From contig NC_087062.1 of assembly GCF_963678635.1 (NCBI RefSeq), positions 47,853,283 to 47,913,282 on the forward strand: DNA of 60,000 nucleotides. Reading direction: 5' to 3'. Position numbers and translations under genes: made by a program. Positions 46,728-57,940 of the stretch are shown piece after piece. Numbering within the stretch: the stretch's first letter is position 1; each line of letters begins with the position of its first letter. The notes under the pieces were generated by a model, which was given only the letters and a program-made list of their open reading frames with translations, did not search any database and was not told the origin of the DNA. The DNA is from Symsagittifera roscoffensis. Taxonomy: Eukaryota; Xenacoelomorpha; Acoela; Convolutidae.

Positions 46728-49210
46728 TGAAAAACCTGGAGAAAAAATTCCAAAAAACGATACGTCAAAAAGTTATTCGATACCCGTCTGAATCTAGAAA
46801 TTGAGCTGCTTAAAGGTCACTCATTATTACTTGAGTACAATGAAAAAAATAGTCGCACCGCAAAAATTGATAATGCTGTTTACAAATGTAAAATTGCTTT
46901 GAAAAAAGCTGTTGAAGTGAACGAGCAATTGATTAGGTTAGTTGGAAAAACGGAAAACCCTGAAAAAATTATTGCTCAGCAAGACCTGTGGCTTAAAAAA
47001 GTGACCAAAGTGAACGATAAAGTACTGCATGAAACTCAGAGTTACAAGATGAGCCTTGAACCTTCGTCATTTTCAGCAGTCTCCATTACAAAGAACAAGG
47101 AATCTTTACAACAAACTAGGTCTAGGACATCCTCACGCTCTCACAAAACAAGAAATTCAGAAGCACGAGTATCTGAAAACAGGTCTAAGGTCTCTAATAA
47201 GTCTATGGAAATAGGAAACATAAGTCACACAAGTCTGATAAATCTGCTTCCATTCGTCATACGCAGACGGTTCCCTCTATGTCATCATGTGAAAAACGCC
47301 ATGAGTAAGCTTTGGTAAAACGACGTCACGAGGAGCTGGAAAGGAAGTATCCAGTATCTGTAAGGCTCAAAGAGCAATAGAATTGTCCTAAGTTTGAACA
47401 AAGCCAGCTGGAACTAGAGCAATTGGCTAAAAGTCACAATAAGCAACTAATTGAAATGGAAAAGAAAGCGTTTGAACGTGAGAATAATTCATCTGAGGTT
47501 AGCGAGAAGGTAGCGGGAAGTAACCCGACAGGAGTAAGTCAACCTATTTCAAAATATGCAACCGAGCGGACTTTGTTAGTGGGTAGACTCTGTTAGTTCA
47601 CAGGGAACTCCTGACCGTGCTAGTGCGCTAGGTTTGCTGGTCTTCACTCCTCTACCAATTTTGTCAGAACCGACGAAATCCACCAAACTTGCTCATGCAA
47701 TTGTCACCAGCAATGGTCAAAACAATGGGCACACAGCATTGAGTGACGCTGGAATCCATAGTCATGGAAATCGGGTTATGCCTCAATTTGGCAGTGCAAG
47801 CCTTTTGCCATTGCAAGCTTCTGCTCCATCTGTTTCATTCCCAGTTAACAAATTGCATTCTAGTGCACACGTGTTACCACCACCGTCTGTTGTTCTTTTA
47901 CAGACCATGAGTTCATTTAAAACTAATGGTAGTTTTTCCAACGGGTAACCGGAATTGTTACCTGTCCCAATGTAACCGGCACAACCCGGTATTGGTTTTG
48001 TCTCTTTGTCACCTGCATTTGCTGGTGGTGACTTCTCATCTTTTGGAGTAAACCCACCGCCGGTTTTCCTTTTGGCACCTCATTGCCATGCGGCTCCAAA
48101 TCAGACGCAACATTATGTTCCTTTTGCACCACATACTGTGTCACTTAATATGAAAGGTTACTATACAAGCGATGCAAACTTATGGCGATTGGCTGTTACA
48201 ACTCCAAAAGTCACGCCCGTTCAAGGTTGTAATACTGGAAACATTTTCAAACATGTGACTGACAACTGTTGTCCCACAGTGAAACACAATCGTCTCGTAT
48301 ACTAGTGGTGGGACTGTGTATTGAAATACTCCACCAGTTAATCCTCAACATTTTCCGCATTTTGTCAATAATATTCATACTGGTTATTAGCCAGTCAACG
48401 AAGAGTACGCACCGTCTTCTGCTAATCCAAACCAAAGTTGTTCATCGGATCGACCTCTCTCCGCTCGTGAATTTGCGGAATTATTTACTTAAAAATACTA
48501 AATACTTATATATACTAAATACTTAAAAACACTCGTCACATTCAAAGCAAAAACCGCAATTGCGGAGTTTAGTTATAGTGGCGTTATGTACAAGGATGCA
48601 CTGGTCACCTTGCAATGGAAGTTTGGGCAACCACACGCCACACGCTATTTTTGGTGCGCATCTTGATAAGCTGAATGTTTTTCCTCCGCTTAAAATGCAA
48701 ATGTTCGGAAAATGTCATTCGTTTCTCCTCTGCCAAATCTGGCCTCGTAGCAGTTTTCAAATCATTGTCAATCAACGATGATCTAAAGAGGGTTAAACTG
48801 TTAAGACAAGCTGTTAGTAAACTTCCGCCTAACCTCAAGGAAACTTGGCCAATGCATACTGTTTGGCATAATTGGCAGCGCCCAACACTCTTAGATTTTA
48901 ATGACTGGTTGAAAGAAAAGGCCGAGGGGCATGAGAGATTACGTGTACTTAATTCTAAGGCAAAAAACGAGGATCCGATTAAGCCAAAAACAACCAAAGT
49001 TTTTGCAGCCAATAGCAATGTAAGTAATAAAGCACATGATAAGTTTAAGTTTCCGACGTGCGTTTTGTGTAAGGGTATTCATGCGTTGTGGAACTGTGCT
49101 GATTTCAAGGAAAAGAATGGTACTCAGCGAGCAAAATACGTAGCTGGACAGAAACTTTGCTTCGCGTGCCTCAATGGCAATCATAATTTCCGGCAATGTT
49201 CTAGAGCTTA
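46728..49210 (+). pseudogene. BEL/Pao gag region, copy B (broken)
   Basis: N-terminal helical part (open piece 46899-47318), Ser/Pro-rich linker (47634-47948, 48006-48300), then the DUF1759-type segment. That segment is interrupted at about 48484-48545, where AT-rich filler built of TACTTA/AAATACT words replaces about 160 bp. It resumes and is open at 48675-49211: LPPNLKETWPMHTVWHNW, then a double zinc knuckle, CVLCKGIHALWNC and CFACLNGNHNFRQC. The knuckles are complete, better kept than in copy A. Confidence 0.8.
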
Positions 49211-49392
49211 AAATAGTTCGAAGCCAGAGTGCGATAGCACACATAATGTCTTAGTCTATGGAGCCGAGAAAATATTTCCTCGGAAGGAAAATTCGAATGA
49301 CTCAAATAAAGCTGGAGCAAACAAGTCCAAGGATAAAACAAACACTTCCACCCAGGCCGCTGTTAGTGATGTACATGACATTGAATTGTCAT

Positions 49393-49645
49393 AAGGGTTG
49401 TTGCCAATTGCAACACTTAGTGTGTCGTTGGATGTAACCAGTCTCCTGACTTTGGTTCTTTGTGATCGTGCATCGACACACTCTTGGGCGTCTTCATCAC
49501 TCGTTAACCGTCTCGGCTTAGTAGGGGAGCCCGTTAACTTGTAAATTAGTGGTTTCAATTCAACCACCGTTGTTGAGACTCAGAGGGTCAAGTTTACAGT
49601 TTCTCCCGAGCCGAATAATAGTGATTTTGTATTTCCTCCACGCCG
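49393..49645 (+). pseudogene. BEL/Pao aspartic protease region, copy B
   Basis: Frame gives ATLSVSLDVTSLLTLVLCD, then RASTHSWASSLVNRLGLVG, matching the DUF1758-type protease in which the usual D-S-G site is varied around an LCD core. One in-frame stop follows (at about 49543). This block is absent from copy A. Confidence 0.6.
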
Positions 49646-49699
49646 TCAGACCCATTGATTTTATCATGGGAGATGATAATAACTCATCATGTTCCGTCA

Positions 49700-50960
49700 G
49701 CCTACCGATAGTTTGGGTCGTAAGTGGTCCGTTGCCGCCGTCCGTTCGTTCTACTTCTTCGTGTTTCAAGTGTGTTGTTGAAGATTTTTCTTTGACCGAC
49801 CAGATAAAATCCTGGTGTGCAATGGAATCTTATGGTGATTTCAAACAGGTCGGTGCCCGTTCCGACGCGGAAAAATATGCTTTATCCACAGCCTAATTCT
49901 GAAACCATTCATAAGGGCAAAAGATACGCTGTGCCTATGTTTTGGATTGATAGTAATGTTAGTCTACCGAACAAATATTACTCGTCACTCGCGCAATTTA
50001 AAACATTGGAGAGAAGGTTAAGTAAAGACCCTGAACTGCGCGAAAGATACGCAGATAAATTTAGAGAGGTCATTAGGAAAGGCTGTGTCGTTACCGTCGA
50101 ACCGCATGATCCACGTAAGCGTTCCGATCGCGAGTGGTATCTTCCGCACCATCCTGTCGTAAATTCGAAAAAGCCGGGTAAGGTGCGCCGAGTCCTTAAT
50201 GTGGCTTTTAAATTTCACGGAACATTCTTAAGTAAGTCCTTATTGTTGGATCTGGACCTACTCCAAAACCTAATTTTTAGTTTTTGTTATTCCGTCAACA
50301 CAAGTACGCCGTCTCCGCGGATAAAGAGGTTGTGTTTCTCCAGGTAGGATTCCACGCCCGCAATCAAGTTTCGCTCCGTTTCTTGTGGCGGGAGGTTACC
50401 TTTTCCGATGCGGTAGTTCACTAGTACACTCGCCATATATTCGGCGCACGAGATTTGCCTACATTAACCAGTTTCGCGTTGCGAAAAACAGCAATTGATA
50501 ACTTTCCATATACCCTGAGGCCGTATCAGTCGTAAGCGAAAAATTTTACATGAACGATTAATTGGATTCGTTCGAGAACATTACCCATGCAATTAAAATT
50601 AGCCGTGACTTGGTTTCGTTACAAAACTTGGGAGGATTTAATTTGATTAAATTTGTCAGTAATGCTGATGCAATTACTTCAGCAATGAACCCCGAGGATT
50701 GCGAAACCTCTTTTTCACCAATCAAGGAGATGTGTAACGGTTTCGAGCAATCATCACACGTCTTAAGCTTTAAGTAGGACATGTGAAAGACACATTGGTT
50801 GTTAGCAGAGGCGTGGATCGTCCTCTCGATAAGGCAAGACTCAACAAACCGTCTTGAGTTTCGTCTCTTCTGTGTTTGGCCTCTGGGGTTAGTAGCTCCA
50901 TACACAGTTAGGGCCCGTCTTTTGCCTCAAGGTATTTGGAAAATCAGTTGCCAAAATCAG
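49700..50960 (+). pseudogene. BEL/Pao reverse transcriptase region, copy B (broken)
   Basis: Open piece 49817-50347 has ERYADKFREVIRKGCVVTVE, EWYLPHHPVVN and KPGKVRRVLNVAFKFHG. The active site near 50550 reads FYMND and is followed by a stop, against FYMDD in copy A, so one catalytic Asp is lost. Pao-type GLVAPYTVRARLL near 50900 closes the region. Confidence 0.85.
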
Positions 50961-50999
50961 AAGTTAAGACGACGAATTGCCGGAAGACATAAGAAATAA

Positions 51000-51290
51000 C
51001 TTTCTCGGGTGGCGATCCGGTCTCCCTCTCTTAGCCCCGCTGTTAATTCACCGAGCCTGTGGATCAAGTTGAGCTCCACAGGCTCAGAACATGTTCGGTG
51101 GTAGCTCAAAGGACGTTTTCTGTGCTGTTGTGCTTTTCCGTGCGCGACTCTCGAGTTCGCATAAGACTCAAATATCCTTCATTTGCTAATCCGAACCAAA
51201 ATTGTTCATCGGATCGACCTCTCTCCGCTCGTGAATTGGCGGAGTTACTGATGCATAGCCGCAAAGATCAGTGGCTAAACTCCAGTGACA
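51000..51290 (+). other. Gag fragment transplanted into the RNase H region of copy B
   Basis: 51179-51275 encodes QNCSSDRPLSARELAELLM and HSRKDQ, which belongs to the gag DUF1759 segment (compare 48425-48484 here and 10850-10770 in copy A). It replaces roughly 150 bp of RNase H coding present in copy A (8320-8180). Joins fall at short matches (CCTTCATTT; CA before GTGGCTAAAC). Confidence 0.8.
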
Positions 51291-53040
51291 AGTTACCTGT
51301 TTTTTTTTCGCTAACCGTGTCGGCGAAATCCTTGAATTGACCACTATTGATGTTTAGCACCATGTTTTAAGCCCTAAACGATAGCCCTCAAGGATAGCAG
51401 CTGGGTGATGGGTCCAAGCATTCTCAGGACTACTGATTGGCCGTTTATATCTGACGAACGTGTGATCAATAAAATTAGTTTGAAGGGTCGTTCTTGTGAT
51501 ATCGATAATTTCTTGGAGACATCATCTTCCTTTGTCACTGATGTCACATCCATCAAAAATCCCGAACACGGCTTCAATTGGAACGGTTCAGTTCCTTTAC
51601 GAGATATAAAAGAGTAGTCACCTTTATGTTGAGGATGCTGCCTCCACGTAAGCTTTTTCGCGGTTTAGACTTACGAATCACGGACCCCACTGAACTTGAT
51701 ATTGCATAAAACAAACTGATTCATCTTGCTCAGATGGAAACCTTCCCCGTTGAATTGAAAACACTTACCTCTGGCAAACCTATTTAGAATAGCCGTAAAA
51801 TTGCCACATACTCTCCGTTTACTGATCCCGCTGGTATCATTTGTTCCACCTGGCGGATCGTGCGCTTAGTGAATACTAGTTTGATACTAGGCACCCAATA
51901 TTACTCGATGCCCGACATACCCTAGTTAGTTTGTTGGCCCGTAGCATCTACCATAAGCAATTTAATCATGGTTTAGATTACATGGGCTCCGTTTTAAATA
52001 TGAAATATCCAATACTTGGGTTGCGACAACTACTTCGGTCTATCCAAAGTCAATGTGTAACATGCCGTAAACGCAAAATAAGTACCATCCCGCCAATTAT
52101 GTCGGATTTACCTGTCAAACGTCTCGGATATAAGCAAACACCCACTAATCATACGGGTGTGGATTACTTTGGACATTTTTACGTTCCGGTTCACAGAAGC
52201 ATTGACAAAAAGATGGGGATTTCTTTTCACTTGCCTCACCACCAGGGCTGTACACCGTGAGGTTTCACCCTTTCTGAACTAGTTCTTGTGTCATGGGCAT
52301 CGAATATTTCATTGAGCGTCGTGGTACACCAAGCACGATCTGGTCGGATAACGGCAAGAACTTCGTTGGTGCCGAGAAGGAATTACTTGCCTGCATAAAG
52401 TTTTGGATTAGCATGGCTTCGACCATTTTTGCACACAAAGGTGTTGCTTGGAAATTTAAATCGCCATGCGCACTACATTATGGCGGCGCCTGGGAGCGCC
52501 TCGTCTGAAGCGTGAAGCATGTGCTTTACGATATACTAGGCATTAAGCGAGTCACCGAAGATGTGTTAGGAACAACACTCTGCTTAGTTGAGCAGGCTTT
52601 GAATTCGAGACCAATCACTGCCGTTAGTACTGATTCACGTGAGTTAGAAGCGTTAACACCAAACCCTTTTTTTGCTTGGACAACATGCCACAAGCTTTCG
52701 TTCGCTTTTAATTGGAGAGAACTTTGACCACAAGAAAACGTACGTGCGAGCGCAGTGGTATGCTATCGCTATTTGGTCTCGTTGGCTTCGCGATTATAAT
52801 CCCTTACTGAATTAGCGTGGCAAGTGGCACACTCATTCTGATTTTACTCTTAAGACAGGCAATCACGTATGGGTGATTGAGCAGGATAGTCCGCGTGGGT
52901 GCTACTCTCTCGCCCGAATCGTTAAGCTACATTATGGACAGGACGGTTGCGCACGATCCGCTCTCGTTAAGACCGCAGCCCGTGAAGTCACTCGACCGAC
53001 CGTTAAGCTCGCTCCTGTTCTTCCTCCGTCAGGGTAGAGT
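51291..53040 (+). pseudogene. BEL/Pao RNase H end and integrase region, copy B (broken)
   Basis: RNase H tail (ANRVGEIL-like, about 51310), connector 51405-51617, zinc-binding part 51931-52080 (SIYHKQFNHGLDYM, QCVTCRKRK with both Cys kept), integrase core: VDYFGHFYVPV (52160), IWSDNGKNFVGAEKELLACI (about 52340) and GGAWERLV followed by a stop (52505). DUF5641 tail 52860-53035 (VWVIEQDSPRGCYSLARIV-like). DDE residues all visible; stops and frameshifts disable it. Confidence 0.85.
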
Positions 53041-53047
53041 GGAGGGG

Positions 53048-53392
53048 TGTTGCAACGTGGGTGTAAACAGGAGTATGAACGCATAGGAAAAAAAGAGTAT
53101 ATATGCATATAAGACAAAAAAAGGACAGATGACCGTGCGGCCAAGAGACAAGTCTCTCACGCCGGTCAACCGGGTTCGAGTTCCCCCATACGCAGATCTT
53201 AAAACGTGTAGACCCGGGAGGCCATATCCCCATTCGACCGTTTTTAATAGTTTCTGTGTTCTAATTCGGTTCTAAGTCAAAAAGAGCAATTTGTCTCAAG
53301 GACATTACCGACCGGTTTTTGTGGCTAGCTTACGCTAATTTGTTCACAATCATCGAGATTGATAACACAATCATCGAGATTGAGCGCGCACA
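53048..53392 (+). repeat. 3-prime LTR of BEL copy B
   Basis: 345 bp. About 110 bp shorter than its partner: after TGGCTAGCTTACGCTAATTT it carries two copies of ACAATCATCGAGATTGA in place of a longer AT-rich stretch, then ends GCGCACA. Confidence 0.92.
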
Positions 53393-53397
53393 GTTAA

Positions 53398-54199
53398 TAT
53401 TGACCGATTAGATAATAAGCAGATGAGTTTTCAAGAATGGAAAATTCTCATGTGTTTGAACTCATTAATCTTGATGGTTCTATGAATAGTTTGCGTTTGT
53501 AACCAGCAATTTTTAATTTTTTTTGTTTTCCACTGGTTTATTACATTTCATTACTTAAGGTGTTAGTTTGCGAAGCTTATGGCAATTTTGACAATTTTTG
53601 ACAATTTTATGATTTTAATAATTTTCGCTTTGAGTCATTTTTGTTAATTTCAACTTTGTGGAGCGGTGTTTTTTGTTTTGTTCATTCTTAATCGTGTGCT
53701 AGAAATGTGCAATCGCAATCAAATATAGTAGGATTTGAACCTTAAGCAAGACTACGTTACTGTTGTGTCATGACCTAGACCTATATTACGTTCAAGATAA
53801 TGTATTATATACAATTGTAAAATAATAGATTTTTTTGTTTTCTTTGCCTTGTTAGCATGCTTTTTCCGACTGACCGGAACTTTTTTGGCGTCAACGATTG
53901 CTGATTTGCAGTTGCAGATGTTTTTTCAATAATTTTGAATAATTTGTTTTGTTCAATAGCGTCAGAGTTTTGCCGCTCTTCAGAAATTGCGGTCAAGTAA
54001 TTCCAAGTTGTTGCGTTCTGAAAAACACTAATTCCAGCTTGATTGGAATTATTAAAAGTTGAAACCTTTCATTAATTTTCCAGAACAAAGTTGACAAAAA
54101 TTGTTCATCAGTGCAGAAAATCAAAATTTTTTTCACTATGAAGTATTTTTGTGCAATTGTTCAGAAAACTGAAAACTTGTCAATGACTTTCATTTTTAG
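53398..54199. other. Interval without a recognised gene
   Basis: AT-rich, no supported frame longer than chance, no tRNA or repeat recognised. Confidence 0.4.
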
Positions 54200-54560
54200 T
54201 TCTTGGATTCCAGAGACGAGTCTTTACACTTGTTCCAAAATGTAAATGGATTCCATTAACAAAGTTTTAGTGGATTCCGTGTACAATTATCTGTAACGTA
54301 AATTTTGTCGGCACAATGATTTTGTTGCGGATTCTGCGAAAAGGAAAAAAACTAGTTGTTCTGTATTCCGCAAATGTAAGTGGAATCCGCAATCTTTAAA
54401 GGCGGACTCCGCAAATTAATACTGAACTTGCATAAGGACAATTAAAAGCTAGAGGGGGAATTGTTATCTATAGGAACTCGCAAATTGAAAGCAAGGACTT
54501 ACTATTTGTCAGCGGAATCCACAAACGAAACCTAAAAAATTGGTTAACTAAAAAAGTGCG
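54200..54560. repeat. Inverted copy of the 42.8-43.2 kb GGAATCCGC repeat
   Basis: GTAACGTAAATTTTGTCGGC (54294-54313) and the flanking blocks ending GAACTTGCA and TCAGCGGAATCCAC match the reverse complement of 43215-42780 over about 350 bp with moderate divergence. This shows a real dispersed repeat family, not just scattered short words. Contains several GGATTCC palindrome halves. Confidence 0.7.
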
Positions 54561-54639
54561 GATGTCAAATCTTTAACTTTATCTGATGATCGGATGACTT
54601 TTTGGATCAAAAAACACAATCATCGAAAGCCGTTTAGGT

Positions 54640-54870
54640 TTTGAAATGGTTTGAAATGCCTTTGAACTGGCAGTACAGGGTTCAAAATGGCAGTTCAGGT
54701 TTGAAATGGCAGTTCAGTCACTCATCAGTATTTGAGATGAGATGGTTCAGTTGGCTAAGAAACCATCATCACTGATCGGTTATTTGAAATGAGATGGTGC
54801 AGTTGGTTCAGAAATCATCACCGCACTCTTCAGTATTTGAGGTGAGATGATTCGGTTTTTGAGACAAGAT
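54640..54870. repeat. Short tandem repeats (GGCAGTTCAGG and CAGTATTTGAGATGAG types)
   Basis: Three copies of a roughly 20-bp unit with TTTGAA(A/T)TGGCAG at 54655-54715, then three units of about 60 bp starting ATCAGTATTTGAGATGAG at 54724, about 54775 and 54826. AGTATTTGAGAT also occurs in the array near 42210, tying the two repeat clusters together. Confidence 0.6.
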
Positions 54871-55270
54871 AAAGGACGGCTCAATAATATTTTTGAACGC
54901 TGATGTGAAACATCCTCTGAAAACTGGAATAAGAATCTTCTTTTTGTTAAAACTGAAAAAAAAACTTATACAAGCGGTAAAAATTACATAGCGAAAAAAA
55001 AAATTTTGTTTTAAAATTTTGTTGAGTAATTTGATCAGTTTGATCAAACAAAAATATGGTCAGAATTTGATCCGCATTTTGAACCGCATTGTTTTTAAAT
55101 ATTTTTGAGCATTTTGATCAATTTTTTGGTACTATTTTTTTCTGTTGTCTCTGTTGTCTCAATGTTTCAATGTATTCCTGTGCATATTGATGGTGTTCAT
55201 ATTCTGGTGTGTTTAAGAAAATTTCTCCAGACAAAGTTTGCGCTTACATCTCTTATTGGATTTAATTTAA

Positions 55271-56354
55271 TTAACTTTTTACTCGCATCGCCTGACTTGT
55301 TTGGGTTCTCATGTTTGAGCGTATCGAAATAAAACCTTTTACAGAGTCAAGCCAAGTATTTTCATCCGGACAAACAAAGGTTGCAATAACTTTGAACAGC
55401 AGACTCGAAAGGAAATCAATTTTTACGTCAGCTGAAAAATGCAAAGAATAACAGCTCCAAATGGTTCTCTCAGACACTGATTTAACAAATCTCCTAGCAG
55501 TTATCTCGTTTTTAGTGAAGATTATGCCAAATGGAATGATTGTCAGCACTTCTGGACTTGGGATGCCCGACTTGCAAGGCAATTTTACGCTTGCAGACGC
55601 AGACGACGGCATGCAGAAATTGATTTTGTTACTTTCGCCATCTAAGGTGAGGCAATTTTGAATTGCCGAAACATATTTGTGCAGTTGATACCGACATAAT
55701 GAAACGTCAACTTCAGTGTTGAATCTAAACGCAAGTTCTTTTATCAAGAAATTATAAGCGTAGCGAGTTTTGTTACAAAAAAGGACCACATTGTTTTGAA
55801 ATGAACAGGGCCATGCGGACACGGCTTGCAAGATGGCTGAAAGACGGCTCTCCCTACAAGGTATAAAAATGGTATCTGTTTTACAAAACGTTGTGTCGAT
55901 GTAAATATTATCAAAATTGTGAACAGCTTTTTCTTGTAAATTGTCGAAAACATGATTTATTCGGAGAACAGATTTCTCTTTGGAAAACTATAAGAACATT
56001 ACTGAAGCTGGACAGTGAACTGCAGGAATAAAAGTGACAGTTAGGGTATGAGTGTCTTCCCCGTGCAATGAAACATTTAATGTTATCTGATTATCTGAAT
56101 TCAGTAGCATTTTATATGGAGTTAAATGAACATAAAGTGGCAATATTTTCAGCAAATCAGTCAAAACTTTTAAATGAATCAGGACAAAAAATTTTAGAGT
56201 TATAGTGTTCGAAGAGCTCAGGCTCATTAAGGCTAGTCATGTGATCTGTATGACAGTTCGATAAAAAATAAATTGTAGATTTGAGGTTATCACTTTTGAA
56301 GCCATCAATTGAAACCCCATGAAGTTCTGATATTGGACAGGCAAAATCTGACAT
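55271..56354 (-). pseudogene. Artemis-like (SNM1 family) nuclease pseudogene, intronless
   Basis: Artemis-type proteins are metallo-beta-lactamase/beta-CASP nucleases for DNA end processing. Start MSDFACPISE at 56354. Motifs in order: YFLSNCHTDHM (family has HxHxDH, here the first His is Asn); FIPAVHCPASVMFL (third motif, His kept); then an in-frame TAG at about 55990; next VLRINHVFD where the family has a TGDF-type Asp motif; IYIDTTFCKTD (kept); PCKSGIPS; YSLHFSADVKIDFLSSL (His kept); ends after about 361 codons, the size of the catalytic domain without the C-terminal tail. One frameshift lies at about 56166-56200. Loss of two metal ligands, a stop and a frameshift mark it as dead. The whole domain in one uninterrupted stretch fits a processed copy, but introns in the parent are unknown. 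A possible donor (GAGTAAAA) at the end leaves a small doubt. Confidence 0.75.
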
Positions 56355-56369
56355 AATTATAGAAAGCAA

Positions 56370-56894
56370 AGGGACGTATGAAAAGTGATTAATTAAGTGA
56401 GGATTGAAATTACATTTCTATAGGAGACAGGAGAAAACCAGCACATTTTGACTAACGTGAGCCCGTTTTGAGTGTAAGCAATTATCCTAGGTTCAGTTAC
56501 GGCCAGTTATTTTCTTTAGGTGCAAGACTAAGGTGACATGCGTGGATCCTAAAAACACAAAAATATTTAGCTTTATTAGAGCCAATTTCTTCAAATCTAA
56601 AAGAAACACTATGGAATTCTAATTCCACTAACTACGAATAGTAAACAATTCAAACCATATGAGCACCAATATAAAGATTTGACATCAATAAGCACAGTAC
56701 GAAGTACAATGATTCAGGCAGCTTTGGCAAAAACAACAACTAATTACAGTTTTTTTTGATAGACTCGCTGAATTTATAAGGAACGTGTTGGTGACTCATC
56801 CGACAGTGACTAGAAGCACCAAAATACAGTGGGTAGACATACTGATTGCATACTGACGGCAAAATATTTTAGTAAAACACTTTGAGAGTTGACG
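56370..56894. other. Interval without a recognised gene
   Basis: Flank upstream of the Artemis-like pseudogene. No coding frame or repeat seen. Confidence 0.4.
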
Positions 56895-57345
56895 TTTTGA
56901 ACTTTAGGACTCTGTCAAGACTATATGAGTGTAGAGATGAATAAAACAGGCAGAGGGGACGAGCATTTGTATAAAAAACAGTTTTCTAAGAAACTAGTTA
57001 TAAAGTTTTTCGAAGATATATATTGTGCGACTTGCGATTTTGAACCTTTAGGACTCTGTCAACACTAAAGGAGGGTAGAGAGGATTGAAAAACAGAGCAG
57101 GGGACGACCGCTGATGAACGGCATTTGCACTATAAAAAAGAAGTTTTTAATAAACGAGTCAAAAAATTTAATCAAATATTTTGAGATTTGAGATTTTGAG
57201 CCTTAGGACTCATCAACACTTTATGAGGATAGAGAAAATTGAAAAGGCAGAACAAGGGACAAGCACAGCAAAAAAATTGTTTTCTATTAAATTATCATCA
57301 AATATTTTAGTTATACATTTTCAGATTTTGAACCGTTAGGCTGAG
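56895..57345. repeat. Degenerate tandem repeat, period 131-156 bp
   Basis: Units begin TTTTGAACTTTAGGACTCTG at 56895, and at 57038, 57194 and (partial) 57325, each continuing with AGAGATGAATAAAACAGGC-like and GGGGACGAGC-like words. No coding. Confidence 0.75.
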
Positions 57346-57460
57346 TGTCCGACCCCAGACTAGGATGAACCAGCGGTTCTTCGGCCTCGACTGCGGCCTC
57401 AAGCCCGGCCTGGCAGTTAACTCCCGGCGACTGACGGCGCCAAACTCAATGGCGCTGATT

Positions 57461-57859
57461 TTACGCGTCTGCGCCAGCGCCCGCGCTCGCTTGCACAGTT
57501 AAAAGGCATAGTGTCGTCACTAGAGTCGATTTGACCGTTCCAGACCACGCCGTGCCCGGGCCCGCGCTGATCGCAATAGCGGTCAACGCCGGTGTTTTCC
57601 CCTCGTCACTACTCGAAAACTTGGAGAAATCGGACACGATCCCCAACACCGCCGGCTCTGCGCCCGAGCCCCGGAACGGCAGCACAGTCTCCACTTCAGT
57701 TTGTCCCGAGTCATCTTCGTACGGGATAAGTGGTAATGTCTCGTCATTCTCTTTATCATCTTCAGAGAAACTGAACCAAAGTAAAAACGTTTCATATGGA
57801 GGAAGGGGGTTGGATGTTCGTTTGTGATTTCTATTGGGAAGGTTCAACTGAGTGGTCAA
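57461..57859 (-). CDS. Hypothetical acidic ORF in a GC-rich patch
   Basis: 132 residues from ATG: a basic start, then an acidic Ser-rich middle (SFSEDDKENDETLPL, YEDDSGQTEVE) and an Ala/Gly/Thr-rich end. The region 57360-57720 is far richer in G, C and CpG than its surroundings, so long frames also exist on the plus strand and chance is a real alternative. It is in the same frame as the RING ORF upstream (58159-57941), separated by several stops, and CCACTCAG at about 57851 could be a splice acceptor. It may therefore be a later exon of that gene. No known domain. Confidence 0.3.
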   Translation of the reverse strand: MTTQLNLPNRNHKRTSNPLPPYETFLLWFSFSEDDKENDETLPLIPYEDDSGQTEVETVLPFRGSGAEPAVLGIVSDFSKFSSSDEGKTPALTAIAISAGPGTAWSGTVKSTLVTTLCLLTVQASAGAGADA

Positions 57860-57940
57860 AGGTGGAGAGGAGGGGTTGTTCAGATGGTCCCAGTCTTAGT
57901 TAGTTTAAGAAAAAAACAAGGTCAAAAGCAATCGTTACGG

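Larger units (their letters stand above)
43950..53392 (+). mobile_element. BEL/Pao LTR retrotransposon, copy B (defective)
   Basis: 9.44 kb with LTRs 43950-44403 and 53048-53392, both starting TGTTGCAACG and ending GCGCACA. GTTAA flanks both ends (43945-43949 and 53393-53397), a perfect 5-bp target duplication. Order: LTR, primer-site-like TTGGCGCCCCACAAGGGA (44405-44422), leader, gag, protease, RT, RNase H, integrase, GTGGAGGGG polypurine tract (53039-53047), LTR. Same family as copy A but clearly diverged in LTR and coding parts. Stops and frameshifts throughout, plus a misplaced gag piece at 51179-51275. Confidence 0.93.

Noticed and set aside
55105-55332. Plus-strand 75-residue hydrophobic ORF
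   Set aside because: It overlaps the end of the Artemis-like pseudogene in the opposite strand and shows no signal beyond T-richness.
57531-57827. Plus-strand 98-residue ORF in the GC-rich patch
   Set aside because: Mirror of the minus-strand acidic ORF. CpG-rich sequence keeps several frames open by chance.
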